Origin: Morella rubra
Taxonomy: Eukaryota > Streptophyta > Magnoliopsida > Fagales > Myricaceae
NCBI GenBank assembly: GCA_003952965.2
Contig: CM025852.1
Span: forward strand, 12,339,863 to 12,403,862
Direction: 5' to 3'
DNA length: 64,000 bases
In this document: piece by piece, positions 10,735-21,393 of the stretch
Numbering within the stretch: the stretch's first letter is position 1
How the letters are laid out: every line of letters starts with the position of its first letter
Notes under the pieces: model-generated
Databases searched by the model: none
Told to the model about the DNA's origin: nothing
Seen by the model: the letters and a program-made list of their open reading frames with translations, nothing else
Position numbers and translations under genes: made by a program

Positions 10735-11741
10735 CAGTGCTGGCTCTAGCTATAGGAGGCGTAGGTGGTTGCCTAAGGCCCCCTAATCCCAAAAATTTTT
10801 TTTAATGGTATATTTTTTTAAAATTAATATTAATGCCTAAAAAACTTAACGTTAAAGAGTATATTAATTGAAGAGGCCTATTAAATACCCTCGATTGAAT
10901 GAGCATTAACATTTCCCCAAATTTAGGAGGTCACAGTTCAAAATTTTCTTTCAGGTTATATTTAAAGAAAATTTAATATTAAGGTGCTAAAAAATTAACT
11001 TAAAGAGCATATTGATTAAAGAGGCCTATTAAATCTCGTTAATTGAAGAAGCATTAACTTTTCACTTTTTGTGGTATTTATAAAGTCTTCCTTCAACCCT
11101 ATAATATCTTCTTGTTTGTAGATAATAATTATAATTAATTCAAAGAAACCCTATTTATAACATCTGCACACAACCCTATCTTCTTGTTCAAAGATAATAA
11201 CTATAATTAATTCAAAGAAACCCTATAAAAGTCCCTTTTTGGATCTTTATTTATTTAATTTTTTTACCATTAGATTTTGTTAGCTACTTAAACTTATTTG
11301 AGACAATATCTGTCAATACCAAAATTATAGAAAATCATCTCTCCACCATTATGTTTTTTATTATTATCAGTTATTGGAGCTTCTCAACTCTTATCTTCCC
11401 TTACTAAAGTCTCAGGTACTATTATTCTAAATTTTTTACTTTAATTTATTTTAAGTTGTATTTATTTTAGTTATCATTAAAATTAATAAAATCTTACTCA
11501 AGATCGAGTATGACTCAAGAAAAATTAAATGGATTAGTAATATGATCGATTGAAAATGATATATTAACAAATATAGAATATAACACTTTGATAAGTAATT
11601 TTACGTCCAAAAAGCGTTAAGAATACTTTTAATCAATTTTTAATAATATTTTATTTTTGAATATATTATTTTATAAATTATTATAAAAGGCCTCACTTTA
11701 TAATTTTGCCTAAGGCCTCAATTACCATAGAGCCGCCCTTG
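10735..11741. mobile_element. Non-autonomous hAT-like element B (1.0 kb) with perfect 8-bp target duplication, left arm
   Basis: It starts CAGTGCTGGCTCTAGC and ends AGAGCCGCCCTTG. ATCCAAAC occurs immediately on both sides (10727-10734 and 11742-11749), the 8-bp duplication diagnostic of hAT transposition. It is related to element A but inverted relative to it. A ~70-bp internal duplication (TTCTTGTTYRWAGATAATAA...) lies near 11107 and 11178. It has no transposase. Confidence 0.88.
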
Positions 11742-11761
11742 ATCCAAACCACGTCACATAG

Positions 11762-11894
11762 TTTTGAGCCCCCTTAGATGTTGGGTAGTTGTCTCTATTC
11801 TGTCTTTATTTTGTTTTTTGTGGTTGTCTTTCTGTATGTACGCTTGTGTTTCGGTAATAGTAGTGGCTTTGTTGAATAAAAAAAAAAAAAAAAA
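11762..11894 (+). mobile_element. LINE-like 3' tail with poly(A), left arm
   Basis: A short end-of-frame (…FEPP, stop) is followed by a GT/T-rich 3' UTR-like stretch (TTTGTGGTTGTCTTTCTGTATG) and a run of about 17 A. The layout matches the LINE relic at 53667-53886, whose frame ends …FFKPP. It is only about 130 bp and 5' truncated. The mirror copy is about 21240-21372. Confidence 0.45.
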
Positions 11895-11996
11895 CCAATG
11901 CACAGAGTTGTTCATCGATGTATTATCACTGGAGTTAACAATGTAGATGATATATCCATCTACATTCCCTCTTGATTGAAACGAACCCCCATAGCT

Positions 11997-12420
11997 AAAT
12001 CACTTGTGTGGCAATATCGCTTGAGTGGTCGTAAGGCTCATTGAGAGCGAATGTTATCTTTGAAGTGTCTGCGAATCTCGCCCGAGCGTGATGCAAGCGC
12101 TGCGAATCCTTCCTTAAACCCATTTCCTCAAGGTTGTTCTGCATCTCGCGCGAGCGAGTATCGGACGCATGTGGTGCGATTCTATCTGTGTGATGGTAGG
12201 ACGAATCGAGCGAGCGATTCTGCATGCGTGGGTCAAGCGAAAACCTGCTGGATAAGTGACGGGCAGTATCATTTGATCGTCAGTTAAGCGCATATGGGGC
12301 GAATGTCCTTTGTATGCGTGAGGCATCAGCTCGCTTCGTAAAGATAGCCCCCACACGTGTCATGCAACAACCCTATCCCCACATTACATTATGTGTGGCA
12401 CTTATTGCTCAAGCGGTACT
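11997..12420 (-). repeat. CG-rich satellite-like block, inner inverted pair, left arm
   Basis: Read on the minus strand it carries the ordered words AGTACCGCTTGAGC, GCCTCACGCATACA, CATTCGCCCCATATGCG, GATACTGCCC, CGAGATGC.. AACAACCT, ACGCTCGGGCGAGA and AACATTCGCTCTC. The same words in the same order occur on the plus strand at 14190-14740. The two blocks therefore form a diverged inverted pair around the F-box-like pseudogene. The frames through them are low-complexity restatements of the repeat, not genes. Confidence 0.65.
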
Positions 12421-13301
12421 TAGGCAGTTGGAGACCCAACGGATTTGGAATGTCGAACCTCAGATCTGGAAAGTACTGATGACACAAAGGTGAAAAATAG
12501 ATCGTTATGGAAAAGAACGGTGCCTTTTCAAATCTGACGGTTGACCAACAGACGCTTCGTTGTCCCAGATACTGCCGCATGCTAAGGATTGGTTTTTTGT
12601 GTTTCTAAACAGCATTCTCATCACAGCTCAATACATAAATCTGCCCAGATAGTTGCTCTTCTGATGACTCATCACCTACATCTGTCCCCCATGTCATGAA
12701 ATCGTTATCCTATCTTCAAAATAATAGTAACCCCACCGACGATTATCCGTAATCCCACGACGTTGTTCTTTTAAACAATTGTACAATGTCAGACAAACCA
12801 ATCATTTACTATGCTTAACCAGGCAGCTTTTAAGTACCTTGAACTAACAGTCACGATCGGCCACGATTTGGATGAATGGTACACGTGTAATATGCTATAG
12901 TTTTTATTTTCTAAGCGTTATACGCTATAGTTACTCCAAAACACAATCGATTATCGAGTATCCATTTTGAGAGGGAGAGATTTTCAATGTGAGCGAGACA
13001 TCTCCTTTAAATGAAGTGATTGCCTGGATGCCAGGAAAAGAAAACAAAAAGGTGTCTCGATACTTCCTGCATCTTCAATCTTCTACAGTTCTACCCAACT
13101 TCTTTCTCCATTCACCTTCTCTCGCCATTCGCCTGTTGTTATCTCGTCATTACAACAGATTTCATCGTCACTCGCCTTCTCCCTAAACATCGCTATTTGT
13201 TTTCTACTCATTACAACCAAATTTCAACATTCAAAAGATTCCCAAAATTTTTGGAATATTCCCAAAATTTTGGTAAACAAACGCCCCCATTATCTTCCTT
13301 T
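12421..13301. other. Upstream region of the F-box-like pseudogene
   Basis: Mixed-composition sequence upstream of the ATG at 13302. An open frame continues upstream to 13020 (starting MPGCQEKK), but it crosses a TTTTGGAATATTC palindromic stretch where the arms differ by two compensating homopolymer changes, so it is probably 5' UTR. The mirror copy is about 19832-20713. Confidence 0.35.
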
Positions 13302-13844
13302 ATGTCGGAGTTCTTACTGGATAACACCCGTTGCTATCTACTGGAGCTGCCTCTTGAGCTGTTCATAAACATTCTGGATCGGGCCATCCAAGGAGGCTTG
13401 TTGGGTCTTACTTCCTTTATATGCACAAGTTGGCATTGCTGGGATGTAGTACTTGGTGTGTCTGCAATGCTGCGTGAGGTATGGATCGACCGACTGCCTC
13501 CCATTCCCTCACGGGACATTGTGGTAATGAATTGCATAACCCATTATACACGGTCTGATAATCTAGACGTGCTATAATTGTGTGGGTTGGAGAAGGCAGC
13601 GCAAAACCCACCAGATACGCCGGCATACCTGATTGGGAGGCGAGTGGTGTGCAGGTCTGCCAACCTTGGGAGCAATCGGGGTGAATCTGTGAACTTAGTT
13701 CTCCGAGCGTTACTCGATGGGAAATTTAATGGTGTTGCAGATGAACTGGCAAAATGGAAGGATCATCTTGGTCTGAAATTGCTACGCATAGAGAGAGATA
13801 GGGTGATCGCTTACTTTCGGGAAGTGTGGGGAGGTCGAGAGTGA
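13302..13844 (+). pseudogene. F-box-like protein (At2g35280-type) with in-frame stop, left arm
   Basis: From the ATG at 13302 the product begins MSEFLLDNTRCYLLELPLEL. An F-box-like segment (LPLELFINILDRAI ... SWHCWD) lies at about residues 16-50. An in-frame TAA (13575-13577) follows codon 91. The same frame resumes at once with LCGLEKAAQNPPDTPAYLIG and RRVVC, and ends at TGA 13842-13844 after WGGRE. The layout (F-box, then a short helical GLEKAA..PAYLIG repeat) recalls plant F-box proteins like At2g35280, from memory of that family. These are putative SCF substrate adaptors. The gene sits between two inverted CG-rich repeat blocks. It is probably non-functional unless the stop is a sequence error, but both arms carry it. 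Confidence 0.5.
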
Positions 13845-14189
13845 CCGGTGCTGAAGGGGAGAATATGTTGCAGAAGAAATAAATGCCTCGTCCCACTTAC
13901 AAATAATTGGCCAGATGTATGGGACGTTGAACCCCAGATCTAGGGTCATTGTTGCATGTTTTGCCAATGTGTGCTTGAGCTTATATATTTCAGATGTAAG
14001 TGTAATCTCATGGACTTTTAAAATTTACGATGTTCGCATAGTTTAGGGTTATGTAGATATAACTGAACATTTCATATGACGCTTGTTAAACCGCTCTATT
14101 TAGTGTTATGTAGAGTTCTTCATATAAGCATGTGTTTATTGTGTTATGTATAGTGTTCGATTTATACATGTCAATATGGTTGATATTAT

Positions 14190-14740
14190 CCATGTCCAGT
14201 GGGTTTTCGCATGACCCACACGTGTTGTGTCGCTTGCGCGACGTGTCTAACCGTCTAATCTCGGTTGGGCGAGATGCCCAACAACCTCAAGATAGATTTA
14301 AAGCAGGATTTTTCGAGCTTGAAGCACGCTCGGGCGAGACACGCATACACTTCACAGAGAACATTCGCTCTCTATAAGCTTTAGTACCACTTGATCGATA
14401 GGGCATGTGTGTGGCCCAGGTTTGGGGGATGTATTTACGAAGAGAGTTTATGCCTCACGCATACAGAGAATATTCGCCCTATATGCGTTTGACTCATGCT
14501 TGGTCGATACTGCCCATCAATTTCCAGTGTGTGTTCGTGTGAGCCATCGCTCAACCGACGCTTCCAACCACCTTACAAGCACCATTCGCCCCCAGTCGTA
14601 TGAACCTCGATCGTGCGAGATGCCCAACAACCTTCTCTCATATTGAAAGCAAGATTCTGTTGCGTATGAATCCCGCTCAGGCGAGATGCCCAGCCAGTTC
14701 ACAGTGAAAATTCGATCTCAATACTCCCAAGTACCGCTCG
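14190..14740 (+). repeat. CG-rich satellite-like block, inner inverted pair, left arm
   Basis: Nearly two tandem units of ~340 bp. AGTACCACTTGATCG (about 14390) and AGTACCGCTCGATGC (about 14728) mark equivalent points, and CGAGATGCCCAACAACCT recurs near 14270 and 14617. It is the partner of 11997-12420 in opposite orientation. GCTCG/CGAG pairs are the recurring core. Confidence 0.65.
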
Positions 14741-15570
14741 ATGCTAGAATCCATACTATTGGGAGCCGATCCAGATATCTTTCCCTCTCCCCCTCTTCCT
14801 CCATCTCATATCTGTGTGGTAATCGTTGTACAATCAAGGATTATTGCTACCATAGTACACTGTCGATCTCATTCATTACACATATCATCATGGGAATGAC
14901 AACCATTATTTCGTGGTTGCTGGAGCCACCATGCACGTAAAAGCAAACACCCATATCGTTACTTCATAACTACTTGATTTTGTACATTACCTACACAGAC
15001 TAACTCTAAAGTGTGTCTATGGGTGACGAACACACTAGCAGAGAACAACAAAAGCACACAAGGATAACGAAGGTTAAGTAACATCAGCACATCATGGCGT
15101 CGTAACCCCATCAGCATCAATTGTTTCCAAACGTCGATGCAAACAATTGACGAGTACATCAATTGGAATTCATCTCATTGCGTCTAATTTGAGCCGGCCG
15201 GGCAAGGACGTAGTGTAAAAATACCCAAGAGCTGAAGGGAAGAATGAAACTTCACCTTTTGTTGAGCATTTAGTAGGTGGTTCAGAACATTACTTATGAA
15301 TAGTGCAACTCTAACAACTCAATAATGTCTATCCATGCTAGTTAATCTTAGTGATGCATAGAACTGCAGTTTGATTCGACTGCATGCCCAACACATCATC
15401 ATTAACCTATACCCTTACTCTAACTATTTGCGATTATCTGTATCGCATAATGGCTTGATTATATACAGAAAATCACACTTACACTGGATTCTTTAGAAAC
15501 TCTTACACACCTCTCACACACATTTCCACAAGTCTCCCAAGGTAACTTAAGTTCCCAACAAGTTTACGCA
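14741..15570. other. Region upstream of the apex gene; TATA-like site
   Basis: No gene is recognised. GATTATATACAG near 15456 lies about 115 bp before the ATG at 15571 and could be its TATA box. A CA-rich leader follows. A short frame (14959-15162, minus) has no known motif. The mirror copy is about 17563-18392. Confidence 0.35.
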
Positions 15571-16151
15571 ATGTCAGATGATTCTCACGCTTCTGAAACC
15601 CTCTCCCTATCCGATAGTTACACAACCACCATTGAAATATCAAGCTCATACAGCTCTAAGAGTCCAGTGAATAGTCTCGTCCATGTCCACCATCATGCGT
15701 CCACAATGTCACCGACGCTTGGCTCCGTCAGTGACACTCAAACCCGTAAGGTTATTGTCCTTAGTAACTCTCCATCTCCATCATCAATCATGACCATATC
15801 ATCTGGGATGGCACTAGTCCTCACACCTATAGCCAAAAGCATAAAGCGGGAGCTAGTCCCTACATGTTCAATGGGGCATACACCACAGAAGAGGGCCAGT
15901 TATGCTGTTTGCCAGCTCGTGCTCAACATGTTCAGGGACGGGACGCCGGCAGATGGTGTTAGTCGTAAAAGGAATCCATCGCCCACACCAGGTAATCTGG
16001 TTTAGCTATGCTTGTGTTCATCTATCACTATAGACCTTCGTATGTTTAATGCACTATATACTCGACTCTGTTTCGCTGTTTCTACTTGTTAGTGTCGGGT
16101 GACCCTGAGGTTACATCATCTGAGGTGCCGCCTGATGATGCAAAAAAGTGA
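15571..16151 (+). CDS. Unknown Ser/Thr-rich protein, two exons, left-arm copy
   Basis: Exon 1 is 15571-15991 and exon 2 is 16093-16151, joined by a 101-bp intron with CAG/GTAATC donor and GTTAG acceptor. The result is exactly 159 codons plus stop. The protein begins MSDDSHASETLSLSDSYTTT. It is Ser/Thr-rich through residue ~85, has a basic SIKRELVP and QKRASYAVCQLVLNMF region near 90-120, and ends acidic (DPEVTSSEVPPDDAKK). No domain is recognised. Downstream, other frames read SDAWEVFKGRCQQQVERP and FSFESDFDVGSVYETHAAAD, which look like displaced coding sequence. The poly-A at 16142-16147 may hide a frameshift and the true C-terminus. Confidence 0.5.
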
Positions 16152-16537
16152 TGCATGGGAAGTATTTAAGGGTAGGTGCCAACAGCAGGTGGAAAGGCCA
16201 AATGGAGCAGCATGATCGAAGTCCTACCCTTTAGTTTTGAGTCAGATTTTGATGTTGGAAGCGTATATGAGACGCACGCTGCTGCAGATGTGTTTAACTA
16301 AAGCTTTTCTTGTTCTAAGATGAAACTGATCTGTGTTTTGAATGATCCAAATCTCTGAACGTGTTTTTAGGCAGTGTTGTTATGGTATGTATGTGCTTTG
16401 TAGGTTTTACATGTGTTTTGAATGAAACAAAACACTGAACGTGTTTTTAGGCATGTATGTGCGGCCTTCTTTCATTCATTGGTAGTTCAACTGTTTATGC
16501 TTGTCGTGTGTTGTGAACCAGATATACATAGCTTTAG

Positions 16538-16595
16538 ACTATTTTGGTATAATTATTACGATAATCAAGGTATTACTGAATCCACAACCAAAAAG
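16538..16595. other. Apex spacer of the palindrome
   Basis: These 58 AT-rich bases separate the arms and are not the reverse complement of themselves. The last paired bases are CTTTAG (ending at 16537) and CTAAAG (starting at 16596). Short TTTTGGT/ACCAAAA matches remain just inside both ends. This may be a trace of a formerly more symmetric centre, or chance. Confidence 0.9.
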
Positions 16596-16981
16596 CTAAA
16601 GCTATGTATATCTGGTTCACAACACACGACAAGCATAAACAGTTGAACTACCAATGAATGAAAGAAGGCCGCACATACATGCCTAAAAACACGTTCAGTG
16701 TTTTGTTTCATTCAAAACACATGTAAAACCTACAAAGCACATACATACCATAACAACACTGCCTAAAAACACGTTCAGAGATTTGGATCATTCAAAACAC
16801 AGATCAGTTTCATCTTAGAACAAGAAAAGCTTTAGTTAAACACATCTGCAGCAGCGTGCGTCTCATATACGCTTCCAACATCAAAATCTGACTCAAAACT
16901 AAAGGGTAGGACTTCGATCATGCTGCTCCATTTGGCCTTTCCACCTGCTGTTGGCACCTACCCTTAAATACTTCCCATGCA

Positions 16982-17562
16982 TCACTTTTTTGCATCATCA
17001 GGCGGCACCTCAGATGATGTAACCTCAGGGTCACCCGACACTAACAAGTAGAAACAGCGAAACAGAGTCGAGTATATAGTGCATTAAACATACGAAGGTC
17101 TATAGTGATAGATGAACACAAGCATAGCTAAACCAGATTACCTGGTGTGGGCGATGGATTCCTTTTACGACTAACACCATCTGCCGGCGTCCCGTCCCTG
17201 AACATGTTGAGCACGAGCTGGCAAACAGCATAACTGGCCCTCTTCTGTGGTGTATGCCCCATTGAACATGTAGGGACTAGCTCCCGCTTTATGCTTTTGG
17301 CTATAGGTGTGAGGACTAGTGCCATCCCAGATGATATGGTCATGATTGATGATGGAGATGGAGAGTTACTAAGGACAATAACCTTACGGGTTTGAGTGTC
17401 ACTGACGGAGCCAAGCGTCGGTGACATTGTGGACGCATGATGGTGGACATGGACGAGACTATTCACTGGACTCTTAGAGCTGTATGAGCTTGATATTTCA
17501 ATGGTGGTTGTGTAACTATCGGATAGGGAGAGGGTTTCAGAAGCGTGAGAATCATCTGACAT
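16982..17562 (-). CDS. Unknown Ser/Thr-rich protein, two exons, right-arm copy
   Basis: Exact mirror of 15571-16151: exon 1 is 17142-17562 and exon 2 is 16982-17040. The two copies converge tail to tail, 830 bp apart, across the apex. Transcripts running past their ends would read into the antisense of the other copy. Confidence 0.5.
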
Positions 17563-18392
17563 TGCGTAAACTTGTTGGGAACTTAAGTTACCTTGGGAGA
17601 CTTGTGGAAATGTGTGTGAGAGGTGTGTAAGAGTTTCTAAAGAATCCAGTGTAAGTGTGATTTTCTGTATATAATCAAGCCATTATGCGATACAGATAAT
17701 CGCAAATAGTTAGAGTAAGGGTATAGGTTAATGATGATGTGTTGGGCATGCAGTCGAATCAAACTGCAGTTCTATGCATCACTAAGATTAACTAGCATGG
17801 ATAGACATTATTGAGTTGTTAGAGTTGCACTATTCATAAGTAATGTTCTGAACCACCTACTAAATGCTCAACAAAAGGTGAAGTTTCATTCTTCCCTTCA
17901 GCTCTTGGGTATTTTTACACTACGTCCTTGCCCGGCCGGCTCAAATTAGACGCAATGAGATGAATTCCAATTGATGTACTCGTCAATTGTTTGCATCGAC
18001 GTTTGGAAACAATTGATGCTGATGGGGTTACGACGCCATGATGTGCTGATGTTACTTAACCTTCGTTATCCTTGTGTGCTTTTGTTGTTCTCTGCTAGTG
18101 TGTTCGTCACCCATAGACACACTTTAGAGTTAGTCTGTGTAGGTAATGTACAAAATCAAGTAGTTATGAAGTAACGATATGGGTGTTTGCTTTTACGTGC
18201 ATGGTGGCTCCAGCAACCACGAAATAATGGTTGTCATTCCCATGATGATATGTGTAATGAATGAGATCGACAGTGTACTATGGTAGCAATAATCCTTGAT
18301 TGTACAACGATTACCACACAGATATGAGATGGAGGAAGAGGGGGAGAGGGAAAGATATCTGGATCGGCTCCCAATAGTATGGATTCTAGCAT

Positions 18393-18943
18393 CGAGCGGT
18401 ACTTGGGAGTATTGAGATCGAATTTTCACTGTGAACTGGCTGGGCATCTCGCCTGAGCGGGATTCATACGCAACAGAATCTTGCTTTCAATATGAGAGAA
18501 GGTTGTTGGGCATCTCGCACGATCGAGGTTCATACGACTGGGGGCGAATGGTGCTTGTAAGGTGGTTGGAAGCGTCGGTTGAGCGATGGCTCACACGAAC
18601 ACACACTGGAAATTGATGGGCAGTATCGACCAAGCATGAGTCAAACGCATATAGGGCGAATATTCTCTGTATGCGTGAGGCATAAACTCTCTTCGTAAAT
18701 ACATCCCCCAAACCTGGGCCACACACATGCCCTATCGATCAAGTGGTACTAAAGCTTATAGAGAGCGAATGTTCTCTGTGAAGTGTATGCGTGTCTCGCC
18801 CGAGCGTGCTTCAAGCTCGAAAAATCCTGCTTTAAATCTATCTTGAGGTTGTTGGGCATCTCGCCCAACCGAGATTAGACGGTTAGACACGTCGCGCAAG
18901 CGACACAACACGTGTGGGTCATGCGAAAACCCACTGGACATGG
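18393..18943 (-). repeat. CG-rich satellite-like block, right arm
   Basis: Mirror of 14190-14740. Confidence 0.65.
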
Positions 18944-19288
18944 ATAATATCAACCATATTGACATGTATAAATCGAACACTATACATAACACAATAAACA
19001 CATGCTTATATGAAGAACTCTACATAACACTAAATAGAGCGGTTTAACAAGCGTCATATGAAATGTTCAGTTATATCTACATAACCCTAAACTATGCGAA
19101 CATCGTAAATTTTAAAAGTCCATGAGATTACACTTACATCTGAAATATATAAGCTCAAGCACACATTGGCAAAACATGCAACAATGACCCTAGATCTGGG
19201 GTTCAACGTCCCATACATCTGGCCAATTATTTGTAAGTGGGACGAGGCATTTATTTCTTCTGCAACATATTCTCCCCTTCAGCACCGG

Positions 19289-19831
19289 TCACTCTCGACC
19301 TCCCCACACTTCCCGAAAGTAAGCGATCACCCTATCTCTCTCTATGCGTAGCAATTTCAGACCAAGATGATCCTTCCATTTTGCCAGTTCATCTGCAACA
19401 CCATTAAATTTCCCATCGAGTAACGCTCGGAGAACTAAGTTCACAGATTCACCCCGATTGCTCCCAAGGTTGGCAGACCTGCACACCACTCGCCTCCCAA
19501 TCAGGTATGCCGGCGTATCTGGTGGGTTTTGCGCTGCCTTCTCCAACCCACACAATTATAGCACGTCTAGATTATCAGACCGTGTATAATGGGTTATGCA
19601 ATTCATTACCACAATGTCCCGTGAGGGAATGGGAGGCAGTCGGTCGATCCATACCTCACGCAGCATTGCAGACACACCAAGTACTACATCCCAGCAATGC
19701 CAACTTGTGCATATAAAGGAAGTAAGACCCAACAAGCCTCCTTGGATGGCCCGATCCAGAATGTTTATGAACAGCTCAAGAGGCAGCTCCAGTAGATAGC
19801 AACGGGTGTTATCCAGTAAGAACTCCGACAT
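19289..19831 (-). pseudogene. F-box-like protein with in-frame stop, right arm
   Basis: Mirror of 13302-13844, with the same in-frame stop at 19556-19558. Translated sequence is identical downstream of the ATG. Confidence 0.5.
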
Positions 19832-20713
19832 AAAGGAAGATAATGGGGGCGTTTGTTTACCAAAATTTTGGGGAATATTCCAAAATTTTGGGAATCTTTT
19901 GAATGTTGAAATTTGGTTGTAATGAGTAGAAAACAAATAGCGATGTTTAGGGAGAAGGCGAGTGACGATGAAATCTGTTGTAATGACGAGATAACAACAG
20001 GCGAATGGCGAGAGAAGGTGAATGGAGAAAGAAGTTGGGTAGAACTGTAGAAGATTGAAGATGCAGGAAGTATCGAGACACCTTTTTGTTTTCTTTTCCT
20101 GGCATCCAGGCAATCACTTCATTTAAAGGAGATGTCTCGCTCACATTGAAAATCTCTCCCTCTCAAAATGGATACTCGATAATCGATTGTGTTTTGGAGT
20201 AACTATAGCGTATAACGCTTAGAAAATAAAAACTATAGCATATTACACGTGTACCATTCATCCAAATCGTGGCCGATCGTGACTGTTAGTTCAAGGTACT
20301 TAAAAGCTGCCTGGTTAAGCATAGTAAATGATTGGTTTGTCTGAAATTGTACAATTGTTTAAAAGAACAACGTCGTGGGATTACGGATAATCGTCGGTGG
20401 GGTTACTATTATTTTGAAGATAGGATAACGATTTCATGACATGGGGGACAGATGTAGGTGATGAGTCATCAGAAGAGCAACTATCTGGGCAGATTTATGT
20501 ATTGAGCTGTGATGAGAATGCTGTTTAGAAACACAAAAAACCAATCCTTAGCATGCGGCAGTATCTGGGGACAACGAAGCGTCTGTTGGTCAACCGTCAG
20601 ATTTGAAAAGGCACCGTTCTTTTCCATAACGATCTATTTTTCACCTTTGTGTCATCAGTACTTTCCAGATCTGAGGTTCGACATTCCAAATCCGTTGGGT
20701 CTCCAACTGCCTA

Positions 20714-21137
20714 AGTACCGCTTGAGCAATAAGTGCCACACATAATGTAATGTGGGGATAGGGTTGTTGCATGACACGTGTGGGGGCTATCTTTACGAAG
20801 CGAGCTGATGCCTCACGCATACAAAGGACATTCGCCCCATATGCGCTTAACTGACGATCAAATGATACTGCCCGTCACTTATCCAGCAGGTTTTCGCTTG
20901 ACCCACGCATGCAGAATCGCTCGCTCGATTCGTCCTACCATCACACAGATAGAATCGCACCACATGCGTCCGATACTCGCTCGCGCGAGATGCAGAACAA
21001 CCTTGAGGAAATGGGTTTAAGGAAGGATTCGCAGCGCTTGCATCACGCTCGGGCGAGATTCGCAGACACTTCAAAGATAACATTCGCTCTCAATGAGCCT
21101 TACGACCACTCAAGCGATATTGCCACACAAGTGATTT
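20714..21137 (+). repeat. CG-rich satellite-like block, right arm
   Basis: Mirror of 11997-12420. Confidence 0.65.
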
Positions 21138-21239
21138 AGCTATGGGGGTTCGTTTCAATCAAGAGGGAATGTAGATGGATATATCATCTACATTGTTAAC
21201 TCCAGTGATAATACATCGATGAACAACTCTGTGCATTGG

Positions 21240-21372
21240 TTTTTTTTTTTTTTTTTTATTCAACAAAGCCACTACTATTACCGAAACACAAGCGTACATA
21301 CAGAAAGACAACCACAAAAAACAAAATAAAGACAGAATAGAGACAACTACCCAACATCTAAGGGGGCTCAAA
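21240..21372 (-). mobile_element. LINE-like 3' tail with poly(A), right arm
   Basis: Mirror of 11762-11894, with the poly(A) seen as poly-T at about 21240-21257. Confidence 0.45.
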
Positions 21373-21393
21373 ACTATGTGACGTGGTTTGGAT

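Larger units (their letters stand above)
1..16537 (+). repeat. Left arm of giant inverted repeat (runs off the window)
   Basis: Every feature and open frame seen here recurs in reverse complement at 16596-33129, at mirrored coordinates. Near the apex the coordinate sum is 33133. It is 33134 around 10-12 kb, 33122-33124 around 3-9 kb and about 33130 at base 1, so only small indels separate the arms. Differences seen include homopolymer lengths, isolated substitutions and one 14-bp indel near 9442. Base 1 is still inside the repeat, so the outer boundary is not in this window. All transposon insertions in this arm are shared with the other arm. Confidence 0.97.

Noticed and set aside
12051..12356. 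Several overlapping short proteins in the CG-rich block
   Set aside because: All frames are open because the repeat lacks AT-rich stop codons. The same words repeat at 14.2-14.7 kb, so this is repeat DNA.
14132..14702. Short proteins in the second CG-rich block
   Set aside because: Same reason: translated repeat units, no domain and no start context.
16538..16595. Sequencing hairpin adapter left at the apex
   Set aside because: The spacer is AT-rich natural-looking sequence without the CT-rich, self-complementary ends expected of hairpin adapters. A fold-back artefact of another kind is still possible.
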